NCBI GenBank assembly: GCA_030683815.1
Contig: JAUXPJ010000010.1
Coordinates: 1-64,000, forward strand
Source: Flavobacteriaceae bacterium
GTDB taxonomy: Bacteria; Bacteroidota; Bacteroidia; Flavobacteriales; Flavobacteriaceae
Length of the DNA: 64,000 nucleotides
Direction: 5' to 3'
The position numbers and the translations under genes are program-made. The notes beneath the pieces were generated by a model. It was not told the origin of the DNA, searched no databases, and worked only from the letters and a program-made list of their open reading frames with translations. Of this stretch, positions 1 through 9,250 are shown in pieces. Position 1 is the first letter of the stretch. Every line of letters starts with the position of its first letter.

Positions 1-380
1 AGCAACCTCGTACTAACATCCACAGTGCAAAATTAAGTAACAGATTGCTTCAGTTTTTTCAAAACTTCGCAAAGACTTTATCAAACATAACTTTAATTCC
101 GTCTTTGCGAGCGTTAGCGAAGCAACCTCATTCTAACATCCACAGTGCAAAATTAAGTAACAGTTTGCTTCAGTTTTTTCAAAACTTCGCAAAGACTTTA
201 TCAAACATAACTTTAATTCCGTCTTTGCGAGCGCTAGCGAAGCAACCTCATATCATTGCGAGCGTTAGCGAAGCAACCTCATGTCTTTGCGAGCGTTAGC
301 GAAGCAACCTCATTCTAACATCCACAGTGCAAAATTGAGAAACAGATTGCTTCATTTCACTTCGTTTCATTCGCAAAGAC
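1..380. repeat. REP-like repeat cluster with a 120-bp tandem unit
   Basis: Two copies of a 120-bp unit lie head to tail (1-120 and 121-240) and differ at only four positions by eye (10, 12, 44 and 114 of the unit). A rearranged partial third copy fills 241-380. The core GCGAGCGTTAGCGAAGCAA recurs four times. GTCTTTGCGA (101, 221, 283) faces its exact complement TCGCAAAGAC (67, 187, 371), so the units can fold into hairpins. Short reading frames here are repeat translations, not genes. The rest of 381-471 is AT-rich spacer. The cluster begins at the window edge and may extend to the left. Confidence 0.85.
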
Positions 381-471
381 GAAAAAATAATTATATTTAT
401 TCCATGAAAAAGAACTTTATTTATTCTAAGGATAATAAAAATCAATACTTTTACCTTCAATAAAATCCTTA

Positions 472-1593
472 ATGGAAACTATGAAATTTGCCCTCATCAC
501 ACATGTAAAGCACAGCATCAAGGATTCTCAATATTATGGCTATGCACCTTATGTTTATGAAATGAATTTATGGTTTAAAAAGGTAAATTATGTTAAAATT
601 GTTGCACCTTTAAGTGATCAATTGCCAACAGATATTGATACAGTTTATAAACATTCCAACATCGTTTTTAATCCAATTCCATCATTTCATTTAAAAGATT
701 GGAAAAGCAGAATTAGGACGATTGTTGTTTTACCAAAAATATTTTATCAAATATATAAAGCGATGCAATGGGCCGACCACATCCATTTGCGTTGTCCGGG
801 AAATATAGGTTTATTAGCCGCTTTGGTTCAAATCCTGTTTCCTAACAAACCAAAAACGGCTAAATATGCGGGTAATTGGGATCCAAATTCAAAGCAGCCT
901 TGGAGCTATCGGCTGCAAAAATGGATATTGAACAATACCTTTTTAACTAAAAATATGCAGGTATTGGTGTACGGCAATTGGCCAAATCAGTCCAACAATA
1001 TCAAGCCATTTTTTACGGCAACTTATCATGAAAATGAAATTATAAATATGCTTCCACGGGTTTTAACAGAGCCCTTACAATTTATTTTTGTCGGAACCTT
1101 AACAGCAAATAAACGTCCGCTAATATGCGTTGAAGTCATTCATCTGTTAAAACAAAAAGGATATTTGGTACAATTAGAATTATATGGTGAAGGATATGAA
1201 CGACATCATATTGAGAATTACATACTCGATAATCACCTGCAAAATGAAGTGATTTTAAAAGGAAATGTTTCCAAAGAAACGCTTAAAAAAGCGTATCAAA
1301 AAAGTCATTTTTTATTGTTTTTTTCTAAATCAGAAGGATGGCCAAAATCCGTTTCCGAAGCCATGTTTTGGGGATGCGTTCCTGTTACAACGCCAGTTTC
1401 GTGTGTTCCTTTTATGCTGGGATATGGATCTCGTGGCACTTTAGTAAATGCAGATAGAGCTGAAATCATAAACGCTATCGAAAACTACTTAAACAATCCG
1501 GAACGTTATCAAGAGCACGCACAAAACGCTATGGAATGGTCGCAACAATTTACTCTTGAGAAGTTTGAAGCAGCAATAGAGAAGTTGGTTTAA
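472..1593 (+). CDS. GT4-type glycosyltransferase
   Basis: A 373-residue GT-B-fold glycosyltransferase, first gene of the polysaccharide locus visible here. The C-terminal half (from about residue 200) has the family-1/4 pattern: a strand ending FVGTLTANKR that opens the donor-binding domain, LYGEGYE, and the E-x7-E motif in SEGWPKSVSEA near residue 287. It probably adds one sugar to a lipid-linked repeat unit on the cytoplasmic face. An alternative ATG at 481 would start MKFALITHV, directly at the first Rossmann strand, and is equally plausible. Donor and linkage cannot be read from sequence. Confidence 0.85.
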   Translation: METMKFALITHVKHSIKDSQYYGYAPYVYEMNLWFKKVNYVKIVAPLSDQLPTDIDTVYKHSNIVFNPIPSFHLKDWKSRIRTIVVLPKIFYQIYKAMQWADHIHLRCPGNIGLLAALVQILFPNKPKTAKYAGNWDPNSKQPWSYRLQKWILNNTFLTKNMQVLVYGNWPNQSNNIKPFFTATYHENEIINMLPRVLTEPLQFIFVGTLTANKRPLICVEVIHLLKQKGYLVQLELYGEGYERHHIENYILDNHLQNEVILKGNVSKETLKKAYQKSHFLLFFSKSEGWPKSVSEAMFWGCVPVTTPVSCVPFMLGYGSRGTLVNADRAEIINAIENYLNNPERYQEHAQNAMEWSQQFTLEKFEAAIEKLV

Positions 1594-1761
1594 GTAGATA
1601 GTGATAGGCAGTAGGCAGTAGCAGTAACAAAAAATGAGCGGTAAAACGTGAAAAAAGTTAATTCAACGATTAAGCAGTTAACCAATTAACCATTTCAACT
1701 TTATACATTTTAACATTACAACTTTTTAACTTTTGAACTATATTTACATCCAAAATACCGC

Positions 1762-2856
1762 ATGAATCGTCAACCCGTCGTTTTGCAACTTACAGATTCC
1801 TTGGAGGCAGGAGGTGCAGAGGTGGTGGCAATTAATATTGCCAATGCTTTGAATCATAGAAAAATATCTTCCCATTTAGCAGTTTCGCGTAAAGAAGGTT
1901 CTTTAAAAAATCGATTAGAAAATGAAGTAGGGTATTACTTTTTAAACCGCACCAAGTTGATTGATTTCCGTGCTTTTCAAAAATTACATCAGTACATAAA
2001 TCAACATAGAATCACCATTCTTCACGCCCATGCCTCTTCTTGGTTTTTGGCCGTTGTGATGAAATTATGGAATCCATCCGTAAAAATAGTATGGCATGAT
2101 CATTTTGGTTTTAGTGAACAACTCCATAAACGAAATTCATTTCCAATTAAAATGGGTTCAATTTTCTTTAAAACGACCATTTCGGTCAATCAAATTTTAC
2201 TTGATTGGGCAAAAAAAAGTTTATATGCCAAATATTTCTATTACCTTCCTAATTTTGTGATGAAAACCAGAAAAAATACAGCTGAAAAACCGACTATTTT
2301 AGCGGGTAAATCGGGCAAAAGAATCATTTGTTTGGCAAATTTAAGACCTCAAAAAGACCATTTGAATTTGTTAAATGCTTTCAAAATGATGCATCAAGGA
2401 TATCCCAATTGGACTTTGCATCTCATCGGAAATAAATCAGATTTAAAATATTACAATGAAATTCAGGCATTTATCAATCAAAATAATTTAAAAGAACATG
2501 TGTGGATTTACGGTGATCAATCAGATGTTTCCCTGCTTCTAACACAGGCAGATATTGGTGTGTTATCCTCTAAATCAGAAGGCTTGCCATTAGCTTTATT
2601 GGAATATGGGATGGCGAAACTCGGAGTAGTTGTAACGAATGTAGGAGATTGTGCAGAGGTATTGGACAACGGTAAAAACGGATGTTTAGTTCATCCTTCA
2701 AATGCGGAGGAATTTGCACAAAAAATGATATTTTTGATTAACAATGAACAGGAGCGAAAAACTAGAGGAGAAAACCTTTATCAAAAAGTTCAAACTACCT
2801 ATTCAGAAGAAGCTGTTTGCAGACAATTATTAAATATTTATTATCAACTTGTATAA
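1762..2856 (+). CDS. GT4-type glycosyltransferase
   Basis: A 364-residue glycosyltransferase. The N-terminus has the classic acceptor-domain opening SLEAGGAEVVAINIANAL, and the C-terminal donor domain has LANLRPQKDH and the E-x7-E motif EGLPLALLE near residue 273, followed by a GDCAEVLDNGKNGCLV-type loop. It should transfer a nucleotide-activated sugar onto a growing lipid-linked oligosaccharide. Its stop overlaps the TTG start of the polymerase gene by 8 bases, which suggests translational coupling. The 168-base gap before it has only low-complexity spacer. Confidence 0.87.
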   Translation: MNRQPVVLQLTDSLEAGGAEVVAINIANALNHRKISSHLAVSRKEGSLKNRLENEVGYYFLNRTKLIDFRAFQKLHQYINQHRITILHAHASSWFLAVVMKLWNPSVKIVWHDHFGFSEQLHKRNSFPIKMGSIFFKTTISVNQILLDWAKKSLYAKYFYYLPNFVMKTRKNTAEKPTILAGKSGKRIICLANLRPQKDHLNLLNAFKMMHQGYPNWTLHLIGNKSDLKYYNEIQAFINQNNLKEHVWIYGDQSDVSLLLTQADIGVLSSKSEGLPLALLEYGMAKLGVVVTNVGDCAEVLDNGKNGCLVHPSNAEEFAQKMIFLINNEQERKTRGENLYQKVQTTYSEEAVCRQLLNIYYQLV

Positions 2857-4186
2857 ATTATTACAAAATAATCGCTTTTTATGGGTCTTGCTGCACTTAG
2901 CATTGGGCGTCTTTATTGGGATTCCATTACTGACTTCTGTACTTTCTTTGGGAATAGTGATGTTTGGTTTTGTCATTATTATAGCCCGTAGAAATGAACA
3001 TCAGGAGGCAGTATTATTCAGTGCTTATTTGGTGGGGAGTGAGGTGTTGTTTCGAATGTCAGGTGGGGCGGTGTTACACGAGCTGACCAAATATGCGGTG
3101 ATGGTGTTTTTAGTAATCGGGATGATAGTAGAACCTAAAAAACACCATGTCAATCCCGTATACCTCTTGTATTTGATGTTGTTATTGGTGGGAATAGCCT
3201 TTACCGACGTTCCCTTTTCCGAGTCCATACGAAATGCAGTAGCTTTTAACCTAAGTGGACCCTTTGCTCTGGGGGTGGCAGCGATGTATTTTTATAACCG
3301 TAAGATTTCATTAGACCAACTTTTGAGATTTTTATTTTACATGTCTTTACCAGTGTTAACTATGCTTTCCTATTTATTTTTAAAAACGCCGGCCCCTCAA
3401 GAGATTGTTTTTGGTACCCAGTCTAATTTTGAAGCATCTGGGGGCTTTGGACCCAATCAGGTAGCTACTATTTTAGGAATAGGTTTTTTTATTTTAGCCG
3501 TACATATCTTATTAAAAAAAGAATTTTCGGGAATTCGTTGGTTAGATTTAATTTTATTGATCTATATTTTTTACAGAACCTTACTAACCTTTTCAAGAGG
3601 TGGACTTTATACCGTACTTGTAGCATTAGGTTTTTTTGCTTTTTTTATTCTAGTGATGCAAAAAAATCGCATTAAAAATGTTGTAAAGTACGGAAGTATA
3701 ATTGGGATAATGTTTATTGCGGTTTGGCTGTTTACTTCAAACGTTACCGGGGGTATGTTAGAAAATAGGATGATGAATATGAATGCGCTTGGAGAATATA
3801 GGTCAGGGGATGTTACTACAGGTAGAGCAGATATATTTGCTCAAGAATTAGAATCATTTTATGAAAATCCCTTTTTCGGAATTGGGGTGGGTAGTTCGAA
3901 ATTTCATCGCATGGAAATTACAGGTAAGGAGGTAGCTTCACACAATGAAATGAGTCGGTTGCTTAGTGAGCATGGGGGGATTGGCTTAATTATTTTAGGA
4001 TTATTAATTTTAGTGCCCCTCTATCAAATAAAACAGCAATCCTATCTGGCGAAAGCTTTTTTAAGTGCATTTTTTGTAATTTGGTTTTTAACTATCAATC
4101 ACTCGGCGATGCGCGTGGCGCTTCCTGCATTTTTTTATGGGTTGAGCACCATTCAATTAATGAAAAAAGACAGTGAGTTAACATGA
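2849..4186 (+). CDS. O-antigen polymerase / ligase family membrane protein (Wzy-like)
   Basis: A 445-residue polytopic membrane protein with about 11-12 hydrophobic segments. The region around residues 250-370 matches the Wzy_C/O-antigen ligase type: FSRGGLYT, then a large loop with GRADIFAQELESFYENPFFG and a conserved SHNE before LLSEHGGIGL. It is the expected repeat-unit polymerase, or a ligase, of the surrounding locus; the two roles cannot be told apart by motif alone. The start is TTG inside the preceding gene; no in-frame ATG occurs until about residue 38, which would cut the first membrane segment. Confidence 0.83.
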   Translation: MYKLLQNNRFLWVLLHLALGVFIGIPLLTSVLSLGIVMFGFVIIIARRNEHQEAVLFSAYLVGSEVLFRMSGGAVLHELTKYAVMVFLVIGMIVEPKKHHVNPVYLLYLMLLLVGIAFTDVPFSESIRNAVAFNLSGPFALGVAAMYFYNRKISLDQLLRFLFYMSLPVLTMLSYLFLKTPAPQEIVFGTQSNFEASGGFGPNQVATILGIGFFILAVHILLKKEFSGIRWLDLILLIYIFYRTLLTFSRGGLYTVLVALGFFAFFILVMQKNRIKNVVKYGSIIGIMFIAVWLFTSNVTGGMLENRMMNMNALGEYRSGDVTTGRADIFAQELESFYENPFFGIGVGSSKFHRMEITGKEVASHNEMSRLLSEHGGIGLIILGLLILVPLYQIKQQSYLAKAFLSAFFVIWFLTINHSAMRVALPAFFYGLSTIQLMKKDSELT

Positions 4187-5196
4187 AAAGAATCCTATAT
4201 ATAGGGAATTTTATTTCAAATCATACCCGCTACGTTGGGGCTTCAGAGGTATTGTTATACTTGTTAGAAAAAGAAGGGTATAACATTCAGAAGGCTTCTC
4301 ATAAAAAAAACAAATTCCTGCGATTGTTAGATATGATGTTGAATGTAATTAGTTTAAGAAAGTCAATTGACGTAATAATAATAGATACCTTCAGTACAAC
4401 AAATTTCTATTATGCATTAATGGTAAGTCAACTGTCACGTTTATTTAAAATTCCTTATATCCCTATTTTACACGGAGGGAACTTGCCTAAACGTCTTAAA
4501 AATGATGCTTATTTAAGCAGTCTTATTTTTAAAAATGCCAAGACGCTGGTAGCACCTTCTCATTATTTAAAATATGAATTTGAGAAAAAAGCTTACTCGG
4601 TTCAATACATTCCGAATACCATACCTATAGGAGATTATAAATATCAGAACCGAAAGTTAATAAAACCCAAGTTGTTGTGGCTACGCGCTTTTGAAAAAAC
4701 TTATAACCCAACGATGGCGATAGAAGTACTCAGAAAGTTATTAAATGAGTATCCATCGGCAAGTTTGTGCATGGTGGGTCCTACTAGAGATGAAACCCTA
4801 GAACTGTCAAAAGATTTGGTAAAGCGTTATCAATTGGAAAGTCAAGTTCAATTTACCGGAGTCTTGTCAAAAAAAGAATGGCATACCCTATCTGAAAAAT
4901 TTGATATCTTTATCAATACAACTACCGTAGATAATACTCCGGTAAGTGTAATAGAGGCAATGGCATTGGGACTTCCTATTATATCGACTAAGGTTGGGGG
5001 AATGCCCTATTTGATAGAACATCAAAAAGAGGGGGTGTTAGTGACTTCTAGGGATGTAAACGCGATGGTAGCGGCTATAATAACAGTGATAGAAAACCCT
5101 GTATATGCTAATTATCTAGCAATGAATGCTCGTAAAAAAGTAGAACAATTTGATTGGAAAGTTGTAAAAGAAGCATGGAATAAAGTGTTGAATTAA
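4183..5196 (+). CDS. GT4-type glycosyltransferase
   Basis: A 337-residue GT-B glycosyltransferase whose ATG overlaps the polymerase stop (ATGA). Visible marks are the N-terminal YIGNFISNHTRYVGASEVL loop, LLWLRAFEKTYNP at the start of the donor domain (about residue 163), LCMVGPTRDE, and DNTPVSVIEAMALGLPIIST near residue 248. The first acidic residue of the usual E-x7-E motif is Asp here. It probably acts in the same repeat-unit assembly line as its neighbours. Confidence 0.85.
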   Translation: MKRILYIGNFISNHTRYVGASEVLLYLLEKEGYNIQKASHKKNKFLRLLDMMLNVISLRKSIDVIIIDTFSTTNFYYALMVSQLSRLFKIPYIPILHGGNLPKRLKNDAYLSSLIFKNAKTLVAPSHYLKYEFEKKAYSVQYIPNTIPIGDYKYQNRKLIKPKLLWLRAFEKTYNPTMAIEVLRKLLNEYPSASLCMVGPTRDETLELSKDLVKRYQLESQVQFTGVLSKKEWHTLSEKFDIFINTTTVDNTPVSVIEAMALGLPIISTKVGGMPYLIEHQKEGVLVTSRDVNAMVAAIITVIENPVYANYLAMNARKKVEQFDWKVVKEAWNKVLN

Positions 5197-5203
5197 AAAA
5201 TTA

Positions 5204-6592
5204 ATGAAAAAGTTAGTAAATAAAATAGTTCAATACAGCCCAACGTTTATTAAAAGTATTGGAATAAACGCTTATGGTTATTATTGGGAAAAAAGAAGAT
5301 TTGGGGGAGATTTTCAAATAGAATTAGAAGCCTCAAAGAAAAGAGAATTATATAGTTTAAGTGAATGGAAACTGTATCAAACAGCTCAATTGAGAAGATT
5401 ATTGATACATGCTTTTCAAACAGTTATATTCTATCAGGAAAAATACAAGGAAGCTGGCTTTTCATTAAAAGATTTTGAAAATTTTGAATTAGATCAAATT
5501 TCTAGACTACCTATATTAGAAAAAGATGATTTAAGAAGATTTGGAACATCAAACTTGCTTTCAACTAAGAGAGAAAGGGGAATTTTTTTAAATAGTAGCG
5601 GTAGTACAGGCACGCCTGTAAAAATTTACTTTTCCAAAAGGTTTCATCAGCAATGGAGTGCTTTATATGAAGCACGAGTTAGAAATTGGGCAGGTGTCAA
5701 TTATAAACAATCGAGAGGGATGATTGGAGGAAGACGAATTGTGCCTTTAGCAAATACAAAACACCCTTTTTATTTGCGTAATAGAGCTGAAAATCAAACA
5801 TATTTTTCTGCTTATCACATTGGCCCAAAAACGATAAATAATTACTTAGAAGGGATGTTAAAGTACCCCATTGATTATTTAGTAGGCTATGCAACGAGTA
5901 TATATATACTAGCTGATTTATTTGATCAATATAAATTATATCCACCTCCATTAAAAGCCGTTTTAACCTCCAGCGAAAAGTTAACATCAAATATGAGAGT
6001 GTGTATTGAAAAGGTTTTTCAGTGTAAAGTTTTTGATGCTTATAGTGGAGTAGAAGCTTGTGGGTTAATTTCAGAGAATAATCAAGGAGAGTTGTTGTTT
6101 AGTCCTGATTCTGGAATTATGGAAGTTATTAAAAATGATGGAACACCAGCACAAATAGGAGAAATTGGGGAGGTAATTGCAACAGGTTTGTTAAATTTTG
6201 ATCAGCCATTAATTCGATATAGAATTGGAGATGAAGTAATATTTTCAGCTTCACAAATATCAAAGTCTGAGATGAATTTTCCTATCATCCAAGAAATTGA
6301 AGGTAGAATAGAAGATGTCATTATTGGTGCTGATGGAAGAAAAATGGTGCGATTTCACAGTTTATTTACCGATATTCCTTATTTACAGATGGCTCAAATA
6401 GAGCAGTTTTCTCGTACAGAATTTGTGATTAATCTAAAAGTAGAACAAGGATTTTCTTCAGCTCAAGAAACAATAATTAAAGAGCGATTAGAAAGTCAAT
6501 TAGGAAAATCTTCACTAAAGTTTAATTTTGTAGATGAAATTCAAAGAAATGAAAACGGCAAGTTTAAAGCTGTTATTTCAAACATTAAATAA
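5204..6592 (+). CDS. CapK/PaaK-like adenylate-forming enzyme of the polysaccharide locus
   Basis: A 462-residue member of the phenylacetate-CoA ligase-like AMP-binding family. The phosphate loop is NSSGSTGTPVK near residue 130; SSEKLTSNM, YSGVEACGLISE, and RIGDE follow in the expected order, and the C-terminal small domain has EGRIEDVI and a GKFKAVI lysine. Relatives found in capsule loci (CapK) are thought to activate an acyl or amino-acid group for decorating the glycan; that role is inference. It lies 7 bases after one glycosyltransferase and 2 bases before another, so it is clearly part of the operon. Confidence 0.82.
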   Translation: MKKLVNKIVQYSPTFIKSIGINAYGYYWEKRRFGGDFQIELEASKKRELYSLSEWKLYQTAQLRRLLIHAFQTVIFYQEKYKEAGFSLKDFENFELDQISRLPILEKDDLRRFGTSNLLSTKRERGIFLNSSGSTGTPVKIYFSKRFHQQWSALYEARVRNWAGVNYKQSRGMIGGRRIVPLANTKHPFYLRNRAENQTYFSAYHIGPKTINNYLEGMLKYPIDYLVGYATSIYILADLFDQYKLYPPPLKAVLTSSEKLTSNMRVCIEKVFQCKVFDAYSGVEACGLISENNQGELLFSPDSGIMEVIKNDGTPAQIGEIGEVIATGLLNFDQPLIRYRIGDEVIFSASQISKSEMNFPIIQEIEGRIEDVIIGADGRKMVRFHSLFTDIPYLQMAQIEQFSRTEFVINLKVEQGFSSAQETIIKERLESQLGKSSLKFNFVDEIQRNENGKFKAVISNIK

Positions 6593-6594
6593 GT

Positions 6595-7806
6595 ATGCGT
6601 AAAGTAATTTGGGTAATCAATCAAACGGCTGGAAAACCAGATTCAGGATGGGGAGAACGTCATTATTTTTTAAGTAAATATTGGGTAAAAAAGGGTTATG
6701 AGGTAGTGATTATTTCGGGCTCTTATAACCATTTATTTATAAATCAGCCCAACATTGCAAAACAAACTTTTACGCTCGAAAAAATAGAAGAAGGTATTAC
6801 TTTTTGTTGGGTAAAAATACCAGTTTATAATGCAGCCAGTGTTTTTAAGTTGTGGAGTATGATTGTTTTTGCATTTAAGGTACTTTTTTTAACTAAAAAA
6901 ATAATTTCCAAGCCTGATGTGATCATTGTATCATCCATGCCAATTTTTCCAATTGTATCAGGTTGGTTTTTAAAAAAACGCTATAAAGCACAGAAGCTTT
7001 TTTTTGAAATTCGAGATTTGTGGCCATTAACACCACTGTATTTAAAAGGTTATAAATCTTATCATCCAATGATTATTTTGATGAAATGGTTGGAAACTTT
7101 TGGATATCGAAAAGCAGATTATATTGTTTCACTGTTACCTAAAGCAGGTCAATACATCAATCCAATTTCAGGAAATCCGAATAAATTTGTGTGGATTCCA
7201 AATGGTATTGATCAAGAATTATTAGATAAGGAACAATTGTCTAAAGAAATAATCTATAATATTCCCAAAGATAAATTCATAATTGGTTATGCAGGAACTA
7301 TTGGTTTAGCAAATGCATTGGAATATTTTATAGGTGCAAGTGTGATTTTAAAAGAAGATTCCTCTGTTTATTTTGTGTGTGTGGGTGATGGGTATTTAAA
7401 ATCTGAGTTACAAGAAATTACTAAAGGAAACTCCAATATAACTTTCTTACCTAAAATCAAAAAATCACAAGTACAATTAATATTAGAACAATTTGATGTG
7501 TGTTTTATAGGTAGGAATGATACCCGTTTATTTGATTATGGTGTTTCATCAAATAAGTATTTCGATTATATGTTAGCTAAAAAACCCGTTCTAGTTTCTT
7601 CAAAATATATTAATGATCCAGTTCAGTTATCGGGTTGTGGTATTACAGTTAAACCAGAATGTGCCAATGCCATTGTAGAAGGAATAAAATCTTTTCAATC
7701 AATGACAGTAGAGCAAAGGAATTATATGGGCAAAAAAGGGTATTATTATGTGTTAAAAAATCATAACTTTAGAATTTTAAGTGAGCAATATGAACAATTA
7801 TTCTAA
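6595..7806 (+). CDS. WbuB-like GT4 glycosyltransferase
   Basis: A 403-residue glycosyltransferase of the WbuB type. Diagnostic stretches are the N-terminal SGWGERHYFLSKYWVKKGYEV, the IRDLWPLTPLYLKG segment near residue 139, VWIPNGID near residue 200 and IGYAGTIGLANAL at the start of the donor domain. Enzymes of this type usually add an early sugar, often GlcNAc- or FucNAc-like, to the lipid carrier, which suits its place directly before the initiating sugar transferase. It overlaps the next gene by 17 bases. Confidence 0.86.
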   Translation: MRKVIWVINQTAGKPDSGWGERHYFLSKYWVKKGYEVVIISGSYNHLFINQPNIAKQTFTLEKIEEGITFCWVKIPVYNAASVFKLWSMIVFAFKVLFLTKKIISKPDVIIVSSMPIFPIVSGWFLKKRYKAQKLFFEIRDLWPLTPLYLKGYKSYHPMIILMKWLETFGYRKADYIVSLLPKAGQYINPISGNPNKFVWIPNGIDQELLDKEQLSKEIIYNIPKDKFIIGYAGTIGLANALEYFIGASVILKEDSSVYFVCVGDGYLKSELQEITKGNSNITFLPKIKKSQVQLILEQFDVCFIGRNDTRLFDYGVSSNKYFDYMLAKKPVLVSSKYINDPVQLSGCGITVKPECANAIVEGIKSFQSMTVEQRNYMGKKGYYYVLKNHNFRILSEQYEQLF

Positions 7807-9196
7807 AAAGAAAAGCATTAAACATCTTCAATTTTTGAAGAGAGGCGTGATCTTGCGCATTGTTGATTTATTAGTAACGATAGTCAGTATTGTTTTAATA
7901 GCCTTTTTTTTTAAATTAAAGTATTTTAACGGATTTGATTCTAACTTATTCGTTTGGTTACTAACCTATTCAGTTTATTTCTTAATGTATGGTGAAATCT
8001 TTGAACTCTACCATATTGCTAAATCATATGATTTATATTTTACCATCCGAAGTGTATTTTTAACCGCTATCTTTACCACGGTTAGCTATATTTTTACACC
8101 AATTATTGCACCCGTACTTCCTAATTCAAGAATTGAAATACTCCTTATTTTTCAAACTATATTATGGTCTTTACTATTATGGAGGATTTTATACATCACC
8201 TTTTTCTTTCATCCTATTTTCTTAAAAAAAGTCTTAATAATTGGAGAATCAGAAGATATTGAAAAATTAGTTGACATCACTTCCAAATATTCTAGTGAGT
8301 ATTCTATAGTTGGGTATGTGTCTTCTGCTAAAATTGATGCTATTGGTAATCAAATTACATGGTATTCTATCCATAATCCGTCATTAGAAGAAATAATTAG
8401 TAAGGAGAGAGTAACCACTTTAATTATATGTGGTAAAGCTATCAAAGATTCATTTCAAGTATATAGTCATTCAATATTAAGAATATTTGAGCAAGGAGTT
8501 GTAGTTATTTCTAACAATGAATTCGTTGAGCAACTCACAAAGAGAATTGCTAAATATAGATTGAATGATTCTTTCTACGATTATTTTACCTATAGTAAAT
8601 ATATTAATAGTACAACTTACTTAAGTTTTATTAGAATTTTTGATGTTTTAGCATCATTAGTTGGATTATTTTTATTGGGAATAATCATTCCTTTTATTTT
8701 CATAATAAACCTCTTTTTGAATAAAGGTCCGCTCTTTTATAATCAAGAAAGAGTGGGTAAAAATGGGGTAATCTTTAAAATATTTAAACTCCGTACTATG
8801 GTAGTTGGAGCTGAAAAAGGGCTACCATTATGGGCAACAAAAGATGATTTGCGGATAACAGCCTTTGGAAGTTTCTTAAGAAAATCTAGAATTGATGAAT
8901 TGCCTCAGTTTTATAATGTTTTAAAGGGTGAAATGAGAGTAATTGGTCCACGTCCAGAGCGACCAACATTTGTAAAAATGTTAGAAGAAAAGCTTCCCTT
9001 TTATGCGATTCGTCATGTCATTAAACCTGGTTTAACAGGATGGGCACAAGTTGAATATCCTTATGCTAACACAGTTGAAGATCAAGAGGTGAAATTGTGT
9101 TACGATTTATATTATATAAAAGAACGCAATTTACTGATGGATATTAAAATAATCCTAAAAACAGTCAATACCATCTTGTTTTATAAAGGTTATTAA
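7790..9196 (+). CDS. Polyprenyl-phosphate sugar-1-phosphate transferase (WbaP/WcaJ type)
   Basis: The initiating enzyme for lipid-linked polysaccharide synthesis: it moves a sugar-1-phosphate from a nucleotide sugar to undecaprenyl phosphate at the inner membrane. Four to five N-terminal membrane segments, a CoA-binding-like middle domain (about 145-250) and a C-terminal bacterial sugar transferase domain are seen, the last with GPLFYNQERVGKNG, FKLRTM, LRKSRIDELPQ and GPRPERP, ending KPGLTGWAQV. ATG at 7790 is preferred to the upstream in-frame GTG at 7781. It is the last gene of this locus; IS-like debris follows. Confidence 0.92.
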   Translation: MNNYSKKKSIKHLQFLKRGVILRIVDLLVTIVSIVLIAFFFKLKYFNGFDSNLFVWLLTYSVYFLMYGEIFELYHIAKSYDLYFTIRSVFLTAIFTTVSYIFTPIIAPVLPNSRIEILLIFQTILWSLLLWRILYITFFFHPIFLKKVLIIGESEDIEKLVDITSKYSSEYSIVGYVSSAKIDAIGNQITWYSIHNPSLEEIISKERVTTLIICGKAIKDSFQVYSHSILRIFEQGVVVISNNEFVEQLTKRIAKYRLNDSFYDYFTYSKYINSTTYLSFIRIFDVLASLVGLFLLGIIIPFIFIINLFLNKGPLFYNQERVGKNGVIFKIFKLRTMVVGAEKGLPLWATKDDLRITAFGSFLRKSRIDELPQFYNVLKGEMRVIGPRPERPTFVKMLEEKLPFYAIRHVIKPGLTGWAQVEYPYANTVEDQEVKLCYDLYYIKERNLLMDIKIILKTVNTILFYKGY

Positions 9197-9250
9197 ATGT
9201 TGTTGAACAGTTTAATATTCGAATTGTTGACTGTATACTGAATACTGACA

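Noticed and set aside
1-380. CRISPR-like array from the regular repeats
   Set aside because: The units are 120 bp and join without unique spacers of uniform length; the repeat is itself palindromic throughout. No cas gene is near.
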